The position numbers and the translations under genes are program-made. The notes beneath the pieces were generated by a model that saw nothing but the letters and a program-made list of their open reading frames with translations, was not told where the DNA came from and ran no database searches. A DNA stretch of 64,000 nucleotides from Pachyseris speciosa. Lineage: Eukaryota; Cnidaria; Anthozoa; Scleractinia; Pachyseridae. The stretch is taken from the NCBI GenBank assembly GCA_016490735.1, contig JAEMWC010000365.1:600001-664000 (forward strand). The letters are read 5' to 3'. Positions 54,141 to 64,000 of this stretch are shown here, piece after piece (positions within the stretch are counted from its first letter, which is position 1; every line of letters starts with the position of its first letter).

Positions 54141-57100
54141 CGTAAATTTTTGGATGACTGGAAAATAGGGCCACTATTTACAGAACCATGCACGTGACCT
54201 GAATAGTGCATTCAAGAAAGAAAACGTAGAAGTTTCTGTCTGGTGTCTCGGAATACACGTGAAGGGAGAAGGTTCTAGGTTGTTAGAAGGCAAGGAACCT
54301 GAAAGAAGAGCTGAGGAGAATAGGGCATTACTCACTGCCAAGAAGACGGTAGTGCGGGCGAGCCACCTCTCATGACAAAATCCATTTGTCGGGCGCACCC
54401 TGAGCCAGGGTAGAGAGGAGAAAAGTCGTGATCATGAATCTTCGAAGTACGGTACGCAATTACAAAACCTACTCCGTACAGTTTAAAATCTTATAGCAGT
54501 GACAAGTGAGCTGTCGGTGGAAAGATAACGTCGAAAGTATAGCCGGTTTAATTCTAGTTCAGCAAGGAGCAAAGGAGTGTTTAAAGTTCACTCCACAAAG
54601 TAGTTAAGAAGATTATTTGTTGTTTGGGGACATTTCGAAACGTTTTGTGGCTCGTTATTGAGTGTGGATGGTTTCGTGGCTACGAGTCAAGCGAAACGTT
54701 ATCAGACAGTAAGGGACAGAACTGCTTATAATATTCTTGAAAATATATTCTGTAAAATATTCTTCTAAAATACTTTAAATTTAGTAGCAGGTTATTTCAT
54801 TTTTCTGGTTAACAAATTATTGTATTGTTAATAGTAATTACTTATTAAATGAGTTAATAGTGCACGCGCTGGCCTTCAGTTAACATACAATTTATGTTTA
54901 AATTTAGTACAGATATTCTTCCGGTATTATTAGGGTTGAAATTATTTAGGGATTTTTTTACAGTCCTTTTTCTCTATTTTATTAAACGTACTTATTTTCG
55001 ATTATTTGTGGCGAGAGTTATTGTGTTCGGGGGAAGGGGTGTGTTTGAAGCCTATATTGCGTGGACCCAAGGAGCCCTGCGCGTTAGCTACGTCACACTG
55101 GGTTAGATGCAAATTAGTTAAGCCTAGAATCTGGTACTTTTTAAGTCACTGCAAAACAGTTTTAAAACCACCAATCTGTCATTTAGCTGTTAAAACAAAG
55201 CCGGTAATAGGATTTCTCTTCCTCAAAACATGTGGTAGCCTGTTTGATGGACGCACTATTCTTTTAAAAGCTGTAATTTACTTGATACTGGAGTCGTTAT
55301 ACCCTATCTTTAGATAAAGTCGTTATTTTCCAACATTGGTGGTCATTATGATAAAGTCGCTAGTAATTACAAACCAAACGACATTTGCGGTCATTAAGGT
55401 TGCACACAATTTCAAGCGTAGATATTTGTTTCTGTGAAATGACAACAGAAAATCGCTCATTCTCAAACGCATTGTGCTGAGATTGGAAGTCATGAGGGGC
55501 TCAATGGGATTAACTATATGAATATTCTATCATCATCATCATCATCATTATTAACCGTCAACCGTCGAAAAAGCATTTGTTATTAGCCCTAAACCCGGAA
55601 ATAGACACCGAGACTAAGCAGATTATTTAAACAATATATAATTCGATACAAATAAAAAACTTGCGAACAATACTATATGAGACTGCAGTGACTTCACCCC
55701 CTAAGATACAATGCAAAGAAATAGTCATAACTGCTTATGGAGTGGGTGAAAGGGAAATGAAAAGCTAATATCTAGTAAATGCAATATATGCTTTAAAAAG
55801 CTTATTTGCTTGTTGCTCGTATTGCTAATTCAAGTGAGCACACATTTCTACGGAAAATTCTAAGTACTAAAGTATTAAGCAATAATGTCTATTCTCGTGG
55901 AGGTTTGTTGTGATTGGATATAAAAATCTTCTGACTTACATGTTGCACAGGATGCTTAATACCTGTACACCCTGCATCTCCCCGAGCTCTCCTAAAATAA
56001 CTGCTAAACATGAGTCGAAGAGTAACACCGGCACTACGTTAGCTCTATAAGGTATATACTCAAGCCCGAGGGCACACTTTTCCCTATACGGACCAACTTC
56101 CCGGGGAATAACAGATCTTTTTTCTGTACGTTTTTATTTTCTTAAGATGGACAAGGAAAACTGGTTGGCATAATTAAAGTCTTTCTACGAACGCTATGTC
56201 GCACTGTGACAGTTTAAATTTGGCATTATTAAAAAGCCGTCCGCAAACCTCAGAGAAAAATGGTAGATTTCAACGATAAAACAGAACTTCAAATATATCT
56301 TATAGCAATAAGCTTACTAAAACAGTGATACTTAATAGCAAGAAGAGAGAAATAAAACACTCACTAAACAACGATGCTTGAAAAATTCGCACAAACGTTT
56401 AAATGTATTGCTTTGTCTTGATAAAAATGAAATCACACCGGCTTTCAAATTCGGTTTTAAGGAAAGTTCTTAAAACTTAACACGAGGAATACACTTAGTG
56501 AAAAATACTTAACCTTTATATCTTATCATTTCAAATACTTTCAGTCTTTGTTCTCCTTCAAGACCTTCACAAATCAATGCTAAAGTAAGAAAACTACGCA
56601 AGAAAAACGTGTTTACATTATAGATATGCAAAGTGCAAAAACTGTTTGTTACACACACATATTTTCTTAAATGAAGTTAAACGGCATGACAACAGTTCAA
56701 GAAAAACAACTCGAAAAACAGCAAACCAGCAGTGTTGTCAGCAAAATCAAGTGAATATTCGCCCATTTGAGGAATAACCACGGCGTTTACCCCATCAGGG
56801 ATGCTTTTACTTCGATTTGCAAAGTTTAGTGAGCGAAAAGTTGCATTTGAAGAGGAAAAATCAAACGGAGTAAACAAAATTTACTTAAAAAACCGTGGAC
56901 AGAGGGGCAGACCGTTCCGGGCAGAGGGACCGCGTTACGAACCAATCAGATTGCAGGATTCGTTACCATGCCCTCTTGAAAAAAATGTTATTTTCCTTAT
57001 CATAAAAATGTTTTTGCACAAACTTTGAAACAAGAAAGGAAGAAAAAAAGATAAACTGATGGAATGTACACGCAAACATCCATTGGCAATAGAGAATCGA

Positions 57101-57718
57101 ACCACTTCTCTGGCATTTCATTAACATACATAACACACATATTTGTATGCTATGTTCACCAAAAACATTCAAGGCATTCTCAAAAAAATAGTCCTCCGAG
57201 AGGACACGTGCTTACTGGTATTGGATAATTGGATAGTACACCGAGTTCAGGGGCGTAGCGAGGTTTTTGAATAGTTGTAGGCCTGTTTTTAACGCGAGAG
57301 TCGTTATCACACCGAGGGCATGTATCGAGCGCCGAAGTCGCGAACTTCTAGAGGGCTCCGGAGGCATGCTTCCCCGGGAAATTTTTTTTTTATTGAAAGC
57401 TCTAAAACACCATTTCATGCATTCCTCAGACTCGTGTTTATGAAGTCAAGATAAATGTTACCATAATTTTGAACTAGAGAACCAAACTTTTCATCATCCA
57501 GTATTCCCTAAGCAAGAAATGGCCGTTTTATTAATGTGATCTGAACTCCCTTTGCCGCGCACACAAATTTGAGAAAGAAATAAACTATTCCTAGAAGAAA
57601 CGGTCGATGGTTCCGCTTGGCCATGGCTGCCCAGGTGCATGTTTCGCTGTCTCGCCATATGTAACCGTTGTACGATTGTCGGGTTTCCCTTGCTTTCGTA
57701 ATCTCACTCTTACAGCCC
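54141..57718. other. Long intergenic stretch without supported gene
   Basis: A (CAT)n run lies at about 55530-55551. Open frames of 66-108 codons (54174-54398, 54894-55317, 56677-57028) have no recognised domain. Base composition is AT-rich throughout. Confidence 0.4.
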
Positions 57719-58062
57719 GGGGGACTACTAAAACACATTTAATACGGGGAGGGTCCGCCCAAGGTCCGACCCTTACCCTTTTATATATCATTTTTGACAG
57801 AAAAGGTACCCCTTTCGCATACCTTCCATTGACAATTGGTACTCCTTTCATATACCTTCCATTAGAACAATACAGTCATGAGGTACGTGTGTTCGAAATA
57901 TTTTAATGAAAGGCCCTTTCAAATACCTAAATGGCAGAATTCCCTACCCTTTCATATACTTCGACTCGTGAAATCCCTACCCTTTCATATACCTGAAGCG
58001 GGAAAAAGGTATCCCTTTCGGACGGAGTCTTCCTGTATAGACCATTATAAGGAGTGCACCCT
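57719..58062. mobile_element. MITE with CGGGGAGGCTCCG termini, copy 2
   Basis: GGGGGACTACTAAAACACAT, then ACGGGGAGGGTCCGCC at the left, and GGACGGAGTCTTCCTGTATA, then GGAGTGCACCC at the right. Nearly colinear with 7052-7364, with one extra internal unit (TTTCATATACCTTCCATT duplicated at about 57796-57865). Confidence 0.75.
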
Positions 58063-58972
58063 CCACGCTCCACCCTCCACCCCCCACCCCCCCTTCCCGA
58101 GCCTTACAGAGTGGTTGCGATTGTTATAATCCTACGATACGTTGATAAATTGCGTTTCCTTTTTATAACGTTCGAAAAGAATTTCAGGAAATTGCTTATC
58201 TCTCACAACGGCACAATAATACAAAGGACGGGCAGGCTGAAAATTTGTAGGCCCGGGCCTACGAGCCTATAGGCTCGCTACGCGCCTGGAGTTACATTGT
58301 CCATATTTAATACCGCTGAAGTGTTATCGATAAACTTGTCCACGGAACTGTCAAATAAATGGTGTCAAGGTATTTAGAATCTATTAAAACAAGATGGCAG
58401 GGTTTGTGGTGTGGTAATGTTCAGGGTGAAACAGGTTGTAGGATGGGTGTGTTGTTGGTATCGTATTTTTCGGTTATGAGGCGCACTATTTTTTCGAAGA
58501 TGGTGCGCCTTTAAAAGGCAAATATTTTTCCGTAACAATTTTTTCTGAATTAATATTTTCTGCCATGATTAAGCACTGACTTTCATAGATATGGAGGTTT
58601 TTCGAATCCACTGTTAAGTTCCCAAGATGAGGGTAAAGACAATTTGATTCAAAGCCGCTGGTAATGCGAGATACCAAAACATGCGAGTATTTTCATTTGC
58701 ATTTCGGACGTGCACGTGCTCTGTAATGCGATAGCATCACAAACAAATCCATTGGGGGCAGAAATGTCAACTGTGTTTCGTTAGAAATTGTACAACATTC
58801 TTCGTTTATCCATCATTTTTGCGCACGAACATTTAAAGCCGGTTAACTGGAACATTTTCGTCGCTGGCAAATCAAACCAAATCGTCATTGAGCGTGTGTG
58901 ACAATTTACGCTTTTGTATCAGTAATCAACGGGAATCAGCTTTACAGATTTACAACTTTTTTTTAATGCTAC

Positions 58973-58975
<3 letters not shown>
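58063..58975. other. Intergenic DNA, nothing recognised
   Basis: GTAGGCCCGGGCCTACG near 58247-58263 is a short perfect palindrome. No gene supported. Confidence 0.4.
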
Positions 58976-59015
<40 letters not shown>

Positions 59016-60360
59016 TCACAAATACACATTTACAAGTCGTTTTACAAAGAATTAAATACAAATTGATTAAATAAATTTTCGTTTACAGATAACAATGACA
59101 CCATACTGTATGAACTACATTGTTTTACATAATCAGTCATCATAATTTATACTTGCTACTTATTTTACTAATGCATACTTGCCTTGATAATGTTAATAAC
59201 ACAGATTTCTACTTCAGTTAGCAAATGATCATATTTCCTCAAACCTCGTGTTTTTCTGTCTCATATTTATTGATCAAAATTCTCCTAAAATGACTTAAGG
59301 AAGGTTTGAGTACTTTACATCGACAAGACCACAAATATGATTTTCCTAGAATTAATATATAATTAATTAGATCCAACTCCTCCTTTAAGATCCCTATTAT
59401 AACATCACAATAGGCGAGCGAGAGACCTCGGCAACTCTTCAGTTTGTTTAAAATGTTTATCATTAACCTCATTCCAAAAAGCGTTCGAAAAAAGAACAAT
59501 CAAACATGATATGGGATATAGTTTCTGTCGCCTAATGGCAAAAAGAGCAGTTAGGATTGGAAATGTAACCTATTTTACACAGCAGGTCATTCGTATACAG
59601 GATGGAGTTTAATACTTTATACTGAAAGGAACGTAAGTAAGGTTCATTAGCCATCCTTACTGGCAACAAGAAAGCAGCTGAAACTTGCTGGTCTTCTAAG
59701 TTAAATTCTTCTTTCACCTTAGTCCATTTTCTGGGCTTTTCCAATTTTTGTTTTATAAGAAAGCAATAAAGTCGTGACATTTAAAATTTTCTAAATCAAA
59801 GATGACCTTAAAATTGGGTAAGTTGACCCGCAGCCTCAAAGGAACGGATTTCCTGAGACCAGTCCATACAAGGAAGTTTGATTTTGTCAAACCTGCACTT
59901 CTGACAACGTTAAAAGACTCAATGTTTGACATATTGTAAAGCAGATCACTTGTGTATTTTATATGCTTATCGAAATACGGTTTATAAAACACACTTTTAC
60001 CATCAATTTTTATCTCTTTGTTGTTCCATAAGATGTATTTGTACAAGTTGTTGGGATCTTCAATTTCTCTTATATTTGACCACCATATTAATAATTCTTG
60101 ATAAAAGGCTGTTGAAACGCATACTTGGTTTGCCTCATAATTACACTGAAATAAAAAAAAGACCCCTTGGCTTTCCAAAAGGTAGTCAAGGTAAGACTTC
60201 CAAAAACCCGATGAATCTTCGTTAGTAATTAGTTTTAACCAGCTCAACCTCAACGCTTTTACCATGGTTTCATAGTCTACCATTCTAAGGTCACCTTGGT
60301 CGTAAGGTACATAAGTTGAACGTCGGATGACTTTGTCTTTTAAGTTCCATAAAAAACGCG
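58976..60360 (-). mobile_element. 5'-truncated LINE (L1/Tx1-like), C-terminal part
   Basis: On the minus strand, 60283-59240 read in two or three frames as the region after the reverse transcriptase. It includes YKYILWNNKEIKIDGKSVFY, SFQYKVLNSILYTNDLLCKIG and a CCHC-like zinc module (CSFCH, then HIMFDC) interrupted by TAG near 59535, then a helical tail. This order matches L1/Tx1-type elements. The 3' end is an (AAT)n tail at 58977-59011. A frameshift near 59755 and other lesions make it inactive. Confidence 0.65.
58977..59011. repeat. (ATT)n microsatellite, LINE tail
   Basis: About 11 uninterrupted ATT units, directly at the 3' end of the minus-strand LINE. Confidence 0.9.
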
Positions 60361-60530
60361 TTCCAAACTAATTTGTGGTATTACATTTTGGAGAAATTCC
60401 GTGTATGATAACAACAACGCACTGAAGAATTTTACCAATCGGTGCGAAGTAGGGCATTTCATCGGAGCAAAATTTGGTTTCCGTCAAGTTCATAGGAGGC
60501 ACGATTTAAAATATGACAATTCCGTCAAAA
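60361..60530. other. Short spacer, nothing recognised
   Basis: No feature seen. Confidence 0.35.
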
Positions 60531-60534
60531 TCGC

Positions 60535-60830
60535 ACACTCTTAAATAAGGTGTGTTACCGCAACACACCTTTTTTGTCCTCAAAACAACACACATAGAGT
60601 TGTGTATAAATACACACCTTTTCATGTGTTACCCGAACACACCTTGGTGAGCTATCTAAACACACCTTGGTGTGTTCCCAAAACACACCTTAAGTTGTGT
60701 TTCACGCTTGTCCTAAATTTGACACACTTTCAGGTGTGTTCTACAGAAAGATGTGTTTTGTGACACTTCTTGATGTGTAACAAAGCACACCTTTAGTCGT
60801 GTTCTCAGAACACACCTTGCCAGGCACCCC
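60535..60830. repeat. AGGTGTGTT/AACACACCT palindromic array
   Basis: At least 12 copies of ACACACCT or AGGTGTGT in both orientations within 300 bp, some as tight palindromes such as AACACACCTTGGTGTGTT near 60660-60678. Spacers are 10-25 bp and unconserved. Confidence 0.8.
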
Positions 60831-61150
60831 AAACTATAACATTAACACAATTATTTGCACAAAACATGCAGTTGTCCACAAATAGTTTATTGACGTTCTA
60901 AAAACACTTTATATACAAAAAATTTAAAACAACAATTCTGTATAAATGAGAATGAATATATTTCATGAGAATGAATATATTTCAACTGCGGGTTAATGAT
61001 CATAACTGCGATGATCAGTCACATATTTAATTCTGTATAACTTCACAAAATTTGAGCTGGCAAACTTGGTTCCTTTGAATTCATTGTCACTTTGTACTGT
61101 AGTAATACAGTCTCTTGCAAAAAGTGAAGAACGCCTTAAATACTCTGGGG
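60831..61150. other. AT-rich spacer with a SINE-tail relic
   Basis: GATCATAACTGCGATGATCA at about 61000-61019 matches the conserved SINE tail at 32.7 and 41.8 kb. GAATGAATATATTTCA is duplicated directly at 60951 and 60969. Confidence 0.5.
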
Positions 61151-62364
61151 TTATTTAAAATAAAAAAAAACATAATAAGAAGAAATCAAATCAACCAATG
61201 CTTTTATAAGGTCACAAGCACTTTCAAAAAAGGCTTGGTCTTCTCCACAGACAAAAACTTGGTCAACTTCATTGCTAGTTCCTATGCAGACAAAGAAAAA
61301 TTCCACATGCTTGTCCTTAAACAGCTTGTCTGGTGGTGTTGTTGGCTGAAAAGAGAGAAGAGATACATTTGTTATCAAAATAAAAATACCAAGACATTGT
61401 TTCAATCATTGGCCACATACATGTAATAAATTACACCATGGTTGGAAAACAGTGTCTTGAGAAGACAACCACAAGTTGTGACATGCATGCATGGAAACAA
61501 TAAAATAAGCCATTATGAATAATTTTGAGCTTGTTCTGCCATACAATTATGGTTGAATAAAAATGATAATAAATAATAATAATAATAATAATAATAATAT
61601 CATCATTCCTGGGGAAACAGTAAGGTACATGAAAAGGAATTTGAAAAAGTTGAAAAATATCAGGATTTGTTGGGAGAAAGTAGAAGAATGTGGGGTATGA
61701 AAAACATGGATGTGGTACTGATTGTTGTAGGGGCCCTTGGAAGTGTTAAAAGAAACTTAAACAATGGATTGAAAAACTGGCGATTAGGGTTAGAATTGGA
61801 CTGTTACAGAAAACTACGGTATTAGGAATGGCCAGGATACTAATAATAAGCTTTCAAAATACAAAGACCTGGAAATCGAAGTATCTAGAATGTGGGAGAT
61901 GAAAACTACAACGTTACTGTACCAGTGGTAACTGGAGCACTTGGGGTGTTCAAAAAGGGGGGGGGGGGGGTGAGCGAGTCCCTTAAGATACTTCAGAAAA
62001 TAGCATTGTTGGGAACTGCACATATTTTGCAGGAAATGGAAAATGCTTTAATTCCATTACATGAATGGTTATATTCCTTGGTGTATGTATAATTATACCT
62101 GGATGTAACCTGCAATGTATACAAATGAAATAATGAAACCTTATGCCATAATAATAATAATATATACTCACATCTTGAAATTTAAACACATCTTGGCTGC
62201 TACGTTTTCTTTTGGTCCGCTGCTGAATAAATTTTATTGCATCGACCACTTCTGTGTTTGTCAATTTCTCGCCGCCTAGATTCAGAATGACTCCGAGACC
62301 ACTGACTAAACGGTCTTCAGCTCCTATCACACAGTTATCCCCAAGTACTGTATGTGCCACAGCT
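61151..62364 (-). CDS. Two-exon gene of unknown function (partial)
   Basis: Exon 62364-62172 ends with KFQD at a GTGAGT donor. Exon 61345-61151 starts PTTPPDKLF after a TTTTCAG acceptor and ends at TAA. The junction is phase 0. The product includes HTVLGDNCVIGAEDRLVSGL and VEFFFVCIGTSNEVDQVFVC, then FFESACDLIKALVDLISSYY. Regular hydrophobic spacing and intact splicing suggest a real protein, but no family is recognised. The upstream exon may begin at 62374 or 62364; the former leaves a TGA in frame, so the latter is preferred. The 5' end of the gene is not in hand. LINE relics lie in the intron in the opposite orientation. Confidence 0.45.
61572..61602. repeat. (AAT)n microsatellite
   Basis: About nine AAT units. 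Confidence 0.9.
61610..62045 (+). pseudogene. Two tandem LINE C-terminal relics
   Basis: 61636-61830 encodes KVEKYQDLLGESRRMWGMK, then VLIVVGALGSV; 61850-62045 encodes KYKDLEIEVSRMWEMK, VPVVTGALGVF and LQKIALLGTAHIL in changing frames. This KYQDL...VVGALG...LLGTAHIL signature is the C-terminus of a non-LTR reverse transcriptase family (R2/NeSL-like, by recollection). A 15-base G run at 61957-61971 breaks the second copy. Confidence 0.55.
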
Positions 62365-62374
62365 CAGACCGAAC

Positions 62375-62887
62375 CTGAGGAAATGAGAAATACACTAGTT
62401 GACAAAAAATTTAAATACAATTACAAAAATTGCAAAAATTCAATACAATACAAGGCTCCACATGAGCTGGGATCCTTGTCAAACTCTCTACATACAACTG
62501 TACATCATCACGATATGTGTTTATGACACCAGGAGTTTCAATAGAAGCTTCCCAAATCGTTGCTCTGCCCACTTTCTAACTGAACAAAATGGCTCCCTCA
62601 CTCAGTACAGCCAACACAGCCGCCTACTCTAGTCTAGGGGCTGCTGCCCACTTGAAAACTCAGTGAAACCCCTGTGACATAAATGGTGAGATATTTGAAA
62701 CTGATTGCAATGGTCTATCCAGAAAGCCTCAACACCTACATGTAATGAACTCTACAGTATCATTTTAACAGTCATGACAATATTGAGTCATTCTTGTCAC
62801 TTAAGTTCTGAGATGAAATAGAGACTGGACAGAATGGTCAACTGAAATGTCCAGACAATTAATTTTATATTTAACTGCACAAACATC
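62375..62887. other. Intergenic or upstream intron sequence, nothing recognised
   Basis: No supported coding sequence or repeat. Confidence 0.4.
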
Positions 62888-62955
62888 CTGGCCTCGGTTG
62901 CTCAAAAGGTGGATAGTGCTATCCACCGGATAAATCACTATCCAGCAATATCAAA
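62888..62955. mobile_element. MITE terminus (GGATAGTGCTATCCACCGG type)
   Basis: GGTTGCTCAAAAGGTGGATA, then GTGCTATCCACCGGATAAAT and CACTATCC form nested small palindromes typical of one end of a widespread hairpin MITE. The inverted partner end is not found nearby, so this is a solo or truncated end. Confidence 0.6.
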
Positions 62956-64000
62956 AGCAGTGCTTGGTGTGCATGCTGGAGGGCTTGGCTCAAGGCTGCT
63001 ACATGGATCAAGCAGATCAACAATACTAATAATCTTCCCTTAAGGCAGAGAACATTCCAGAGAATAGATATTCATTTACTAACAAAATGAGGTCTGTCTA
63101 GGCTACAAGGTAAAAAAAAAAAACTGATTTTAGACCATTGAGCCTAGGCTAAGCTAAATGGTAAAGAAAAAAGAAAAAAAACTGATTTTAGACCACTGGA
63201 ACCACATCAGTGGCAAATACTCTTAGTAGTAATATATATATTTAGCCAAGCCTAAAAGCGGAGCTCCAAAAGCATTCTTTTTCTACTGGCATTTACATAT
63301 AGTCTGCTTGTCATATCACCCATCTGACCTCACTCAAGCTACAGACCCAATGCTATAGAAAATAGTATGGAAAGGTGATCTGAGCCAGTGGCACAGTGGA
63401 TTTGGACCCCACGTGGATTTGCACTCTCCAGTCCAGATCTGCTTGTGGATCAGATTTGGACCCCCTAGTCCAGAACTGCTAGCAGATATGAATCCCCTTT
63501 TACGAATTTGGACCCCCACCCCTCCTAAAAACAAGCGTTCTATTGAGTAAGGTAATAAAAATTCCTTTCCAAACTGAGTTTGGAGATGTTAAAAAAGCAA
63601 AATAAAAATATTGAGGTAGGTTTTTTTAAAATAATCTTTAATACCTTGTGTAAAAAAGAACCTGCAAAGCTAGTTTTCATCTATAAATTTTTAAAACAAA
63701 ACATTTCTTAACATCTTAGAGCAATACCTAAGGACAGGTCTGTTTCCCCGTTCAACTGTAGGCAACTTAGTTACATACTTAGCTACTTAGGTATGGTTTA
63801 GAGCCACTAGAAATTGGTGGAGAAGCCTGGTGATTGCTCCTTGGAATCAGTATCACATCAGATATATAGTGATTCAGATCATCACTTCATAATGAATGCA
63901 ATTTCAATTATCCACAGCCTCCCATGAGACAGTCAGAAATCGGAAATGGTGTATCCTCTGGATATATGTATGCCTCACAAAAATTATGAAAGAAAGATAC
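62956..64000. other. Window end: short direct repeats, no gene supported
   Basis: ACTGATTTTAGACCA occurs at 63123 and 63181 after A-rich tracts. GATTTGGACCCC recurs four times at 63399-63520, giving a spurious open frame on the minus strand. The rest is AT-rich without features. Confidence 0.5.

Overview
The window is eukaryotic, AT-rich, intron-containing and crowded with transposable-element remains. The content fits an early-branching metazoan, most likely an anthozoan cnidarian such as a stony coral: trefoil-domain secreted proteins, Penelope-like elements with hammerhead-like motifs, many Crypton-type tyrosine recombinase relics, Ty3/Gypsy with very short LTRs, tRNA-derived SINEs and many short inverted-repeat elements. 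The species assignment is inference. Only two or three loci look like host genes; nearly everything else is mobile or repetitive DNA.

Layout. 0.3-1.8 kb: a TIR element split by another TIR element. 3.9-12.1 kb (+): a four-exon secreted-peptide gene with signal peptide, two trefoil domains on twin 144-nt exons, and a cysteine-rich domain resembling big defensins. Trefoil exon 1 carries an in-frame TAG, but all exon junctions are phase 1, so skipping it keeps the frame. Its 6.9-kb first intron holds palindrome arrays, tetranucleotide repeats, a MITE and a dead tyrosine recombinase (YR) gene. 13.5-14.2 kb: more GGAAC/GTTCC palindromes. 14.4-19.6 kb: a decayed composite element with two convergent genes, a zinc finger-YR-SANT recombinase (+) and a superfamily 3 (SF3) helicase-like ATPase (-). 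This is the most unusual unit in the window.

20-32.6 kb: tandem duplications, a SINE with a long TA tail, a Penelope-like element (-), several hairpin MITEs, minisatellites, and two long inverted repeats carrying hammerhead-like cores. 33.5-38.0 kb: a Ty3/Gypsy element with identical 133-bp LTRs that is nevertheless broken at two places in pol. 38.7-47 kb: TAG-triplet and 21-bp minisatellites, a tandem pair of SINEs, a MITE, a 5'-truncated LINE (-) inside a repeat complex that also occurs at 26.6-28.0 kb, and a roughly 130-bp tandem repeat.

49.4-51.6 kb (-): a convincing host gene for a class V PLP-dependent aminotransferase-like enzyme (477 aa from the chosen ATG, two visible exons, intact). 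52.3-54.2 kb: a roughly 100-bp tandem repeat and a third YR pseudogene. 57.7-60.4 kb: a second copy of the 7-kb MITE and an L1/Tx1-like LINE tail (-). 60.5-60.8 kb: an AGGTGTGTT-rich palindromic array. 61.1-62.4 kb: a probable two-exon gene of unknown function (-) whose intron holds LINE C-terminal relics. The remainder is intergenic with partial MITEs. All coordinates were read by eye; splice sites are inferred from GT/AG and phase, and no similarity search was run.
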